From the NCBI RefSeq assembly GCF_001513975.1, contig NZ_KQ947989.1:496001-560000 (forward strand): a stretch of DNA of 64,000 nt, read 5' to 3'. The translations under genes were made by a program, and so were the position numbers. The stretch is from Streptomyces curacoi (GTDB lineage: Bacteria; Actinomycetota; Actinomycetes; Streptomycetales; Streptomycetaceae). Positions within the stretch are counted from its first letter, which is position 1. Every line of letters begins with the position of its first letter. The notes under the pieces were generated by a model. It saw only the letters and a list, made by a program, of their open reading frames with translations, did not search any database and was not told where the DNA came from. Of this stretch, positions 15,893-23,725 are shown piece after piece.

Positions 15893-16642
15893 CTACTCCC
15901 CCTGATACGGCAGCGTGGTCCCCGGCAGGGCGTACTCGTCGCGGCGCCCGCACATGCCGAAGCCGCCGAGCCTGGTGGGCGCGGCCTCGTACGCGCTCGC
16001 GTCGGCGAGATACGCCGGTTCGCCCGCCTCCAGCGCGTCGAGCTGGGCGCCCGTGCGCTCGGCCGTGGCCAGCGCGCCCGCCCGCCACAGCTCCCGCCAG
16101 TTCGGCACCTTGCCGCGCACCAGCCGGGCCGCGGCGCGCTGGAACTCGACGTACGGGCCGTTGTCACCGGCGACGAGCGCCTCGCGCAGGGCGAGGTAGC
16201 CCTCGACGGCGAGGTCCCTGCGGCGGCGCGCGGCAGCCGCCGTCTGCGGTCCCGTGCCGGGCGGCAGCGTGGCCTCGGCCGCGTACCGCTCCGGATCCGC
16301 CAGCACCTCGGGTGGGAAGCTGAACACCGCGTCGCCCGCCTCGGGCAGGCCGCTGTTCTGCATCAGCGCGGTGATGCGCAGATCGCCGCCCTGGACCATA
16401 CGGTGCACGGTCCCGGGCGTGAACCAGGCGACGGAGCCCGGCTCCAGCGGGATGTCCCGGTAACCGTCGGGGCTCAGGGTCTGTACGGCGCCCCGGCCGC
16501 CGGTGACGACGTACGCCTCCGTGCACACCAGATGCAGATGCGGGCTGCCGCCGCACACACCGTCGGCGGCCTCCCAGTCGTAGGCGCTCAGGTGGGACAG
16601 GCCGACGGCGCCGGGCAGGGGATGCGGGAGGTTCGGCTTCAC
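15893..16642 (-). CDS. Cupin-domain protein of a sugar-catabolic operon
   Basis: A 249-residue protein with a single cupin barrel in the first half: PHLHLVCTEAYVV (metal-type HxH and E) and PGTVHRMV (third His). The second half is helical and unrecognised. It is probably an isomerase, epimerase or sugar-processing enzyme. The start GTG 16642 overlaps the stop of the DUF6807 gene (GTGA), and GGAGGGGG is just upstream. It is coupled to the Gfo/Idh and DUF6807 genes, so a role in degrading the same carbohydrate is likely, but the substrate is unknown. Confidence 0.75.
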   Translation of the reverse strand: MKPNLPHPLPGAVGLSHLSAYDWEAADGVCGGSPHLHLVCTEAYVVTGGRGAVQTLSPDGYRDIPLEPGSVAWFTPGTVHRMVQGGDLRITALMQNSGLPEAGDAVFSFPPEVLADPERYAAEATLPPGTGPQTAAAARRRRDLAVEGYLALREALVAGDNGPYVEFQRAAARLVRGKVPNWRELWRAGALATAERTGAQLDALEAGEPAYLADASAYEAAPTRLGGFGMCGRRDEYALPGTTLPYQGE

Positions 16643-17565
16643 CACGGCACCCCCTCCAGGTAGGAGCCCGCCTGCTCCCGGTCCCAGGCCCCGTCGGCGA
16701 CGACCACCCGGTAGCGGTAGGCGAAGGACTCGCCGGGCGGCAGCTCGAACTCCTCGAAGAACGCCCAGGAGAACGCGACCGTCGGGAAGGGTTCGGAGCG
16801 CACGAACCAGTGCGAGGCGTGGATCGCGGACCGCTCGTCGAGGTTCTCGGGCGCGTGCGCGAAGACGAGCGTGGAGTGGCCGTCGATCTCGTCGTGCTCG
16901 GTGGTGAAACCGAGCCACGGCCCCCGGGTGCCCATCAGCTTGTCGGCGCCGAAGTCGGAGTCCGGGGCGAAGACCGTGCCGCCGGTGAAGTCGCGCGGGC
17001 CGCGCCACTGGAGCCCGGTGTACCCGGCCATCTCCCGTCCCGCGGTGGTCGGCGAACCGAACTCCAGGGCCTCGTCACGGACGTTGGTGAGGCGGATCGA
17101 CCAGTCCAGCACCCAGGCGCCGGCCGCCTCGTCCACCGAGTGGACGGCCAGCCCGCGCACCTCGCGCGCCCACTCCTCGCCGCCGTGCTCCACCCAGGTG
17201 AGCTCCTCGGTGAAGGCCAGCCGGTCGTCCTCGACCGTGAACGCGCCGAAGCCGTCGTGCCGCATCGAGCCGACCCGCTCGGGCAGGGGCAGGTAACCCT
17301 GTCCGTGGACATAGCAGTTGCCGCCCCAGAAGTTCTGCCCGGACAGATGGCTCGCGGTCATCTGCAGGCCCTTGTGCCAGCGGTGGTCGCTGGGCCGGTA
17401 GCCGGTGACGGTGTGCCCGGCGAGGGTGCGCACGGGGTGGGCGTAGGGCTTGCGGGACTCGAACGCCTCCGGGTCCGGGCGGTAGACGTAGCGGAGGATC
17501 TCGGTGCCGTTCGCGGCCGTCACCGCGATGTGGTCGCCGTGCGCGTGGGTGACGCGGATGCTCAT
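16639..17565 (-). CDS. DUF6807 (PmoA-like) family protein
   Basis: A 308-residue beta-rich protein with family blocks YRPSDHRWHKGLQMTAS, NFWGGNCYV, YTGLQWRGPRDFTGG and GPWLGFTTEHD. The PmoA/DUF6807 group has an uncertain function and is almost always next to Gfo/Idh oxidoreductases in actinobacterial sugar operons, as it is here. It overlaps both neighbours by 4 bp, so the three products are probably made in fixed ratio. No signal peptide is seen, so it should act in the cytosol. Confidence 0.82.
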   Translation of the reverse strand: MSIRVTHAHGDHIAVTAANGTEILRYVYRPDPEAFESRKPYAHPVRTLAGHTVTGYRPSDHRWHKGLQMTASHLSGQNFWGGNCYVHGQGYLPLPERVGSMRHDGFGAFTVEDDRLAFTEELTWVEHGGEEWAREVRGLAVHSVDEAAGAWVLDWSIRLTNVRDEALEFGSPTTAGREMAGYTGLQWRGPRDFTGGTVFAPDSDFGADKLMGTRGPWLGFTTEHDEIDGHSTLVFAHAPENLDERSAIHASHWFVRSEPFPTVAFSWAFFEEFELPPGESFAYRYRVVVADGAWDREQAGSYLEGVPW

Positions 17566-18677
17566 GCGCGCTCCTTGGGGGCCCAGTGGGGGTGGTCGCC
17601 GTGCATGGCCGGGTAGAAGGGGTCGCCGGGCCCGATCTCGCCCGCGTGCACCGGGCGGCCCGTGAACGCGGCCTTGTAGAGGGCGGCGGCGAAGTCGAGG
17701 GTGGCCCGGGCGTCCGGGCCGCTGCCGGGCGGGCGGACACCGTTGTCGTAGGCGTCGAGGAGGGCGCCGAGCTGTGCCGTGTGCGAGCTGGGGACGTCCG
17801 TCGCGGGGGTGCGCCAGGCGGTGGCGCGCTCGGACGGGACGTGCGGGGCCGGGGTGTAGACCCAGTCCTCGTTGCGGTGGCCGTACAGGTGGGTGAGCTC
17901 GACCGTCGCGTCGGCGCAGTCGATGCGGAGGCGGCTCACCTCGTGCGGGGAGAGCACGCTGTTGACGACGGTGGCGAGGGCGCCGTTCTCGAAACGGACG
18001 AGGGCCGTCGAGACGTCCTCGCTCTCGGTGTCGTGGACCAGGCGCGCGGCCATGGCCCGCATCTCCGCCCACGGCCCGAGCAGATGCAGCAGCAGGTCGA
18101 ACTGGTGGATGCCGTGCCCCATCGTCGGCCCGCCGCCCTCGCTGGCCCACCGCCCACGCCACGGCACCGCGTAGTACCCGGCGTCACGGTGCCAGGTGGT
18201 CTGGCAGTGGGCGACCAGCGGGGCGCCCAGCTCACCGCTCGCGATCAGCTCACGGGCGTGCACGGCGCCGGAACCGTACCGGTGCTGGAAGACCACCGAC
18301 GCGTACGTCCCCGACGCCTCCTCGGCCGCCGCGATGTCGTCGTACTCGGCGAGCGACAGGCACAGCGGCTTCTCGCACAGCACCCAGGCGCCCGCCTTGA
18401 GCGCGGCGACCGTCTGCTCCCGGTGCAGGGACGGCGGCGTGCCGATCAGGACCAGGTCGGGGCGTACGGCGTCCAGCATGTCGCCCGTCGAGGTGTACCC
18501 GGCGACGTCCTCGCCCGCGAGCTCCCGGAAGGCGTCCAGCCGGGCCTGGTCCACATCGACGGCGGCGACCAGCTCCACCCGGTCCGCGTGGTGTCTCAGC
18601 GCGGGGAGATGGCTGCCGCTGACGATGGCGCCGGTGCCGATCACGGCGACGCGGCGGCGGGCGGGACGTGGGGACAT
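17562..18677 (-). CDS. Gfo/Idh/MocA-family NAD(P)-dependent oxidoreductase
   Basis: A 371-residue enzyme with an N-terminal Rossmann fold (VAVIGTGAIVSGSHLPAL), the family EKP motif in LCEKPLCLSLAEYD and the substrate-domain GGGPTMGHGIHQFDLLLHLLG block. Such enzymes oxidise a sugar, inositol or sugar derivative hydroxyl. It is the first gene of the leftward operon, with AGGAGAA upstream of ATG 18677 and a LacI-type operator 40-50 bp further up. Confidence 0.9.
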   Translation of the reverse strand: MSPRPARRRVAVIGTGAIVSGSHLPALRHHADRVELVAAVDVDQARLDAFRELAGEDVAGYTSTGDMLDAVRPDLVLIGTPPSLHREQTVAALKAGAWVLCEKPLCLSLAEYDDIAAAEEASGTYASVVFQHRYGSGAVHARELIASGELGAPLVAHCQTTWHRDAGYYAVPWRGRWASEGGGPTMGHGIHQFDLLLHLLGPWAEMRAMAARLVHDTESEDVSTALVRFENGALATVVNSVLSPHEVSRLRIDCADATVELTHLYGHRNEDWVYTPAPHVPSERATAWRTPATDVPSSHTAQLGALLDAYDNGVRPPGSGPDARATLDFAAALYKAAFTGRPVHAGEIGPGDPFYPAMHGDHPHWAPKERA

Positions 18678-18714
18678 GCAGTTCTCCTCGGACGGCCGGC
18701 GGACAGCCCGCTCA

Positions 18715-18726
18715 GAAAGCGCTTGC
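18715..18726. promoter_or_regulatory. Probable LacI/GalR-family operator
   Basis: GAAAGCGCTTGC, built around the palindrome AAGCGCTT, lies about 40 bp upstream of the Gfo/Idh gene. It resembles LacI-family operators of actinobacterial sugar operons. No LacI regulator gene is in this part of the window. Confidence 0.65.
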
Positions 18727-19065
18727 ACTTCGAGGGCGACCCTAGGCGGGACGTAATGTCAGGACAACCCCTCTGCGGCGACATGCACAAACCCTGACCC
18801 GCCCGGCCCCGGCCGCCCTCCGCACGCTCCCCTTCTCGGCCCGTGCTCAAACGGACAAGATCACAGGGCGGTCCCGGCGCTGTCGTATGCTTCAATCGCG
18901 GCCCTACGAGGGCCGGTTGGCGGCGCGCGGGATCCGGCTCCGGTGTGCCGCGCAGGCTGGTGCGGCAGCAGGAGGGCAAGCTCACGACGACCGGCCTGAG
19001 GGCCCGCCGCTTCGCCGGCGCGGGTGCGAACGCAAGGCGCGCGTGTCCTGGGCGGGCGCGTCACC
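18727..19065. other. Gene-free interval
   Basis: About 340 bp between the sugar operon and the truncated glycoside hydrolase. Short open frames exist on both strands but none has a ribosome site, family motif or convincing protein character. No terminator or RNA structure was recognised. Confidence 0.6.
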
Positions 19066-20505
19066 CTATCCGCTGTAGTCGATCGGTCCCCCAAGCCGCA
19101 GGGCACGGATCTCCGGGGTGTCGGGCCCCTCCATACCCTGCACGAGCAGGGTCAGGCCGGGCCATCTCGGTGGCACCCAGAGTGCGTCGGGGTCTCCGCC
19201 CGAGAAGGCGGGCCGGTCACCGGCCCAGACTCGTCCCACGCACTCGCCGCCGGCCCATCCGGTCACCCGGACCTGCGTGGCGTCCAGCCGGACCAGGCAT
19301 CCGTCCGGGGACGCCGGCAGGTCGACGTCCAGCCAGGCCTCCTCTCCCGGTTTCAGCGCCAGCGGGAGCCGTGTCTCCTCCGTGCGGCCGGACCGGGCGG
19401 CGAACGCGGTCAACAGCTCGTCGTCCTGCACCGCGCACGACCAGTCCCGTACGGCGTCGAGCGCGAGCAGTTCGGCGCGCAGGCCGGGGCCGCTCGGGTG
19501 ATGCGGCAGGGTGACCGAGACCTGGTGGGTGCCGGCGGGCAGCAGCACCCAGGGGTTCTCGGCGTGGACGGTCCCCGGCTCGCCGTCGTCCACGCTCACC
19601 CGCAGCGGTTCGACGACGCCGCGCAGATGCAGCGCCGACGGGGTCGGCGAGTGCACCGTACGGGTGTACGTGACCGGCACCGCGACGCGTGTGCAGCTCC
19701 AGCCGCCGAGCACACGGGTCGGCGCGGGGGCCGCGGCCCAGTGGCCGTGCACCGTCCACAGGGCCGACACGTCGGTGGCGTCCCGGACCTTCCAGAGGGT
19801 GCCCAGGCCACGCAGCGCCCCGAGGCGGAGCGCGGGCAGCCGGGCGTCGTCGAAGTTGGCGTGGCCCCAGATCTCCACCCGGGCCTCGATCGCGACGCTG
19901 CCCGTCACGTCCCGCACGTCGATGCGCCGTGCCGCGCCGAACCCGGCGATCGGCGGGTGGGGCCGGCCCGCGACGGACAGGTCGACGATGTCCGCCGCGC
20001 CGGTGAGCAGCAGCTCGTCGATGTCCGTCAGATCCGTGGTGGTCCGGTAGGTGCCACGCCCCCGGTACACCCCGAGCGCCTCCAGCGTCGGCGGCAGCGT
20101 GTGCAGCCCGGCCGGCTCCTCGGGGGCCGCGTCGCACCGCCGCCGCGCCGCGCGCACGGCGGTCGGCTCGGCCTTGTCGGGCCGGTGCGGCACGTCGGTC
20201 AGGTGCACCCGGCCGTCGGGGTCGGCCGACCGCAGCCGTGCGGCGTCCGCCGACGCCAGCACGACCAGCGTCGCGCCCGCCACGGTCGTCCGCTCGGACA
20301 CCGGGATCTCGGTCCGCGTCCCGTCCAGTACGACGGTGACCGGCACGTCGGAGGAGAAGACCAGCACCCCGTCCGCCGCCGCGACGAGATCCGCCGAGGC
20401 GAGCGTCAGGGTCGCGTCCACGCCCCTCGACACCCCCGGCCGCCCTGAAGGTCCGCCTTCGGGCGTCGTCCCGATCCACGGCCCGGAACCGTCGCGCACC
20501 CTCAA
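19066..20505 (-). pseudogene. C-terminal fragment of a large glycoside hydrolase (GH35 beta-galactosidase-like)
   Basis: An open stretch of about 479 residues made only of beta-sandwich-type sequence. Blocks such as EIWGHANFDDARLPALRLGALRGLG, LGGWSCTRVAV, VEPLRVSVDDGEPG and GECVGRVWAGDRPAFSGGD look like the C-terminal half of actinobacterial GH35-type beta-galactosidases. No TIM-barrel catalytic domain is present, and the frame begins abruptly at about 20505 with only weak TTG/GTG starts before the divergent gene at 20585. This looks like a gene that lost its 5' half. The GH35 assignment rests on recollection of family wording and is moderate. Confidence 0.55.
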
Positions 20506-20584
20506 CTCCAGCCGGGCGGCAGGGCGTTGACAGTGTGCGCGATCCGCGTCACGGTGATGACTCGTCGTGCCCGGGAGGTCACCC

Positions 20585-21766
20585 ATGGCAGCAGCCGCCA
20601 CCGATGCCGATCTGGTCGCCCGGGTACGTTCCCTGCGGCCGCTGATCCGCGAGCACGCGCTGCGCACCGAACAGGAGCGGCGGGTGACACCCGAGATCGC
20701 GGCGGCGCTCACCGACGCCGGGATCCACCGGATGAACGTCCCCCGGCGGTACGGCGGCTACCAGAGCCGGCTGCGCACCCAGGTGGACGCGGTGGCCGAG
20801 ATCGCCGCGGCGTGCGGCTCGACCGCGTTCAAGACGCTGATCCAGGCCGGCTGCTCCTACATCGCGGCGCTCTTCCCCGACGAGGCGCAGGACGAGATCT
20901 TCACCATCCCGGACGTGAAGGTCGGCGGCACGCTCATCCCGGACGCGACGGCGATCCGGTCGAACGGCGGCTACGTCGTCAACGGCACCTCGGCCTTCGC
21001 CACCGGCTGCCACGACGCCGACTGGCACCTGCTGACGGTCCGGGTCGCCTCCGAGTCCGGTGACGGGCCGCCCGAGGTGCTGTGGACCGCCGTCCCGATG
21101 GCCGAGCTGGAGATCCTTGACGACTGGTACGTGTCGGGGCTGGCGGGAAGCGGCAGCGACAGCGTCGTGGCGCGGGACGTGATGGTGCCCGCCCATCGCG
21201 TGCTGCCGGTCGCGCCGTTGCTGGCGGGTGAGTTCCCGTCGAAGGCCAATGCCGACGACCCGTTCTACCGGATGCCCGTCCTGCTGCTGTTCTGCGCGTG
21301 GGCGGCGCCGAACGCGCTCGGCCTGGCCCGGTCCGCACTCACCGAGTTCACCGAGCGCAGCCACCGGCGGGGCATCACCTACACCTTCCACCAGCGGCAG
21401 AACGAGGCGACGGTCACCCATCTGCAGGCGGCCGAGGCGGCGATGAAGATCTCCTGCGCCGAACAGCTCACCGCCGAGTTCGTCGCCCTGATCGAGTCGC
21501 GGGCCGAGTCGGGCGAGCCGTACACGGCTGAGGAGCGGGCCAGGATCCGGGCGCAGAGCGGCTATGCGGTCCGGCTGTGCAAGGAGGCCGTCGATCTGCT
21601 GGGCTCCGCGTCCGGGGCGTCGTCCCTGCACCGGGAGGTGCCCATCCAGCGGGCCGTGCGCGACCTGCACGCCCTGAGTCTGCATGCGTTCGTGAACCCC
21701 GCGACGAATCTGGAGATCTACGGCCGGGTCCTGTCCGGGCTCGACCCGGGTACGCCGTTCATCTAG
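20585..21766 (+). CDS. Acyl-CoA dehydrogenase-fold flavin enzyme (HsaA/group D monooxygenase-like)
   Basis: A 393-residue protein with an N-terminal helical domain (NVPRRYGGYQSRL, then ACGSTAFK), a central beta-domain and a C-terminal helical bundle. The pattern fits the acyl-CoA dehydrogenase superfamily branch that includes two-component flavin monooxygenases such as HsaA and related desulfurisation enzymes. Residues usual for acyl-CoA oxidation could not be confirmed by eye. The ATG has GGGAGG nearby. No reductase partner is adjacent. It converges on polX and the two stop codons overlap by 3 bp. Confidence 0.72.
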   Translation: MAAAATDADLVARVRSLRPLIREHALRTEQERRVTPEIAAALTDAGIHRMNVPRRYGGYQSRLRTQVDAVAEIAAACGSTAFKTLIQAGCSYIAALFPDEAQDEIFTIPDVKVGGTLIPDATAIRSNGGYVVNGTSAFATGCHDADWHLLTVRVASESGDGPPEVLWTAVPMAELEILDDWYVSGLAGSGSDSVVARDVMVPAHRVLPVAPLLAGEFPSKANADDPFYRMPVLLLFCAWAAPNALGLARSALTEFTERSHRRGITYTFHQRQNEATVTHLQAAEAAMKISCAEQLTAEFVALIESRAESGEPYTAEERARIRAQSGYAVRLCKEAVDLLGSASGASSLHREVPIQRAVRDLHALSLHAFVNPATNLEIYGRVLSGLDPGTPFI

Positions 21767-23499
21767 GCCTTTTCCAGAAAGCGCCGCAGCCGCGTCAGCG
21801 GCCAGGTGTTGATCACGTCGTCCCCCGTCAGCCAGCCGCGCTGTGCCGTGCCCACCCCGTAGCGCAGGTTGGCCAGGTGGATGACGGCATGGGCGTCGCT
21901 GTCGACGGCGAACCTCACCCCGTGCCGCCTGGCCCGCAGGATGTCCTCGTCGCGCAGGTCGAGCCGGTCCGGATGGGAGTTGATCTCCAGGGCGGTGCCG
22001 GTGCGGGCGCAGGCGGCGAAGACCGCGTCCAGGTCGGCGTCGATGCCGGGGCGCTTGCCGATGATGCGGGTGGTGGGGTGGCCGATGATGTGGACATGGG
22101 GGTTCTCGCAGGCCCGGACGATCCGCCGGGTCAGCGCCTCGCGCCCCTGGCTGAAGTGCGAGTGGACCGACGCCACGCACAGGTCGAAGCCGGCGAGGAA
22201 CTCCGGCGGCCAGTCCACGTCGCCGTCGGGGCCGATGTTCAGCTCCGCGCCGTGCAGCACCCGCATGCCGCCCCGCCCGCCCCGCTTGCCGTACTCCCCG
22301 TCGAGCTCGCGGACGCGTGCGCGCTGGGCCAGGATCCGTTCGTCGGTCATCCGCTGCATGGCCATGTCGGGGCCGTGGTCGGTGACCGCGTAGTAGGCGT
22401 AGCCGCGCTCGGCCGCCGCGGCGACCATCTCCGCCAGCGGGGCGAGACCGTCCGTGAGGTCGGTGTGGGTGTGCAGATCACCCCGGATGTCCTTCTCCTG
22501 GACCAGGTCGGGCAGCTCGCCGCGCAGCCCGGCCTCGATCTCGCCGCGGTCCTCGCGCAGGGTGGGCGGGATCCAGGGCAGGCCGAGGCGGGCGTACACG
22601 TCCTCCTCGGTCTCGGAGACGATCTTCTTTCCGCTCTCGGTGTCGAAGAGCCCGTACTCGGACAGCTTCAGCTTCTGGTGGACGGCCAGTTCCCGGGTGC
22701 GGATGTTGTGCGCCTTGGAACCGGTGAAGTACTGCATGGCCGCGCCCCAGGAGTCGGGCGGCACGACCCGCAGGTCGACCTGGAGGCCCTTGCTGGTGCG
22801 GACCGACGTCTTCTTCTCGCCGTGCGCGATGACCTCCGAGACGTACGGCAGCTCGGTGAAGGCCCGCATGAGCGGCTCCGCCCTCCTGGCCGCGACGAGG
22901 ATGTCGATGTCGCCGATGGTCTCGCGGACGCGGCGCAGTGAACCGGCGTAGGAACACCGCTCGCAGCCGGTCACCTGCGCCATCTCGGCGACGATGTCCT
23001 CGGCGAGGCCCATGGCGACGTCGATCAGGACCCGGTCGCCGGAGGACTGGAGCAGGCTGATGCCGTGCAGGATGTTCTCCTCCGTCTTCGGTCCGAAGCC
23101 CTTGAGGTCGCGCAGCCGCTCCTCGTGGATGGCGTCGGCGAGCTCATCGGTGGTGGAGATGCCCAGCTCCTCGTAGAGGACCAGGGCCTTCTTCGGGCCG
23201 AGCGTGGGAATGGCCGTCAGCTGCCGGACGCCGGCGGGGATCTTCGCCCGCAGCTCCTCGACGGCGGACACGCTGCCGCTGGAGAAGTACTCGACGACCT
23301 TCTCGGCGATCGACTTGCCGACGTTGGGGATCTCCTTGAGGCCCTTGACGTCGAGCGTGGACACATCGGCGTGGTGGCCGCCGATCGCCCGGGCGGCCTT
23401 CTCGTAGACACGTGCCTTGAACGCGTCTCCTCCGGTGATCGAGATCAGATCCGCGTACTCCTGGAGCAGCGCGGCGACCTCGTCGTTGGGCCGAGCCAC
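21763..23499 (-). CDS. polX: DNA polymerase/3'-5' exonuclease PolX
   Basis: A 578-residue family X polymerase. The order is: N-terminal helix-hairpin-helix region (EIPNVGKSIAEKV, LGPKKALVLYEELG), nucleotidyltransferase core with GSLRRVRETIGDIDILVAA containing the metal-binding aspartates, then a C-terminal PHP domain starting at GDLHTHTDLTDG with later HSHFSQ, IIGHPTTR and VDSDAHAV. PolX fills gaps in base-excision and end-joining repair. GTG 23499 (VARPNDEVAALLQEYADLI) matches the usual family N-terminus, although its ribosome site is only one base away; an upstream start is possible. Confidence 0.94.
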   Translation of the reverse strand: MARPNDEVAALLQEYADLISITGGDAFKARVYEKAARAIGGHHADVSTLDVKGLKEIPNVGKSIAEKVVEYFSSGSVSAVEELRAKIPAGVRQLTAIPTLGPKKALVLYEELGISTTDELADAIHEERLRDLKGFGPKTEENILHGISLLQSSGDRVLIDVAMGLAEDIVAEMAQVTGCERCSYAGSLRRVRETIGDIDILVAARRAEPLMRAFTELPYVSEVIAHGEKKTSVRTSKGLQVDLRVVPPDSWGAAMQYFTGSKAHNIRTRELAVHQKLKLSEYGLFDTESGKKIVSETEEDVYARLGLPWIPPTLREDRGEIEAGLRGELPDLVQEKDIRGDLHTHTDLTDGLAPLAEMVAAAAERGYAYYAVTDHGPDMAMQRMTDERILAQRARVRELDGEYGKRGGRGGMRVLHGAELNIGPDGDVDWPPEFLAGFDLCVASVHSHFSQGREALTRRIVRACENPHVHIIGHPTTRIIGKRPGIDADLDAVFAACARTGTALEINSHPDRLDLRDEDILRARRHGVRFAVDSDAHAVIHLANLRYGVGTAQRGWLTGDDVINTWPLTRLRRFLEKA

Positions 23500-23725
23500 A
23501 CCTCCAGGGTAGGCACGGTGGGGCCGGGCGGCCCGCGCGTTCCGCGGCACTCTCCCCGCGCGCGGGACGCCGCCGGGCGCGTGGGCGAAGTCGTGCGCCG
23601 GTGGCGGCCACCTGGATACGACAGCCGCAGACAGGTCGTTCGCGCTGGTCAGGGGCGCCCGTCCGGTGCGGCCGGCCCGGTTCCGTGACGGAGTCGGTGA
23701 TCATTCGGCTGAATCCTGTGCCCCT

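Noticed and set aside
18727..19065. Small open frames upstream of the sugar operon as a regulator gene
   Set aside because: No helix-turn-helix motif, no ribosome site and atypical composition.
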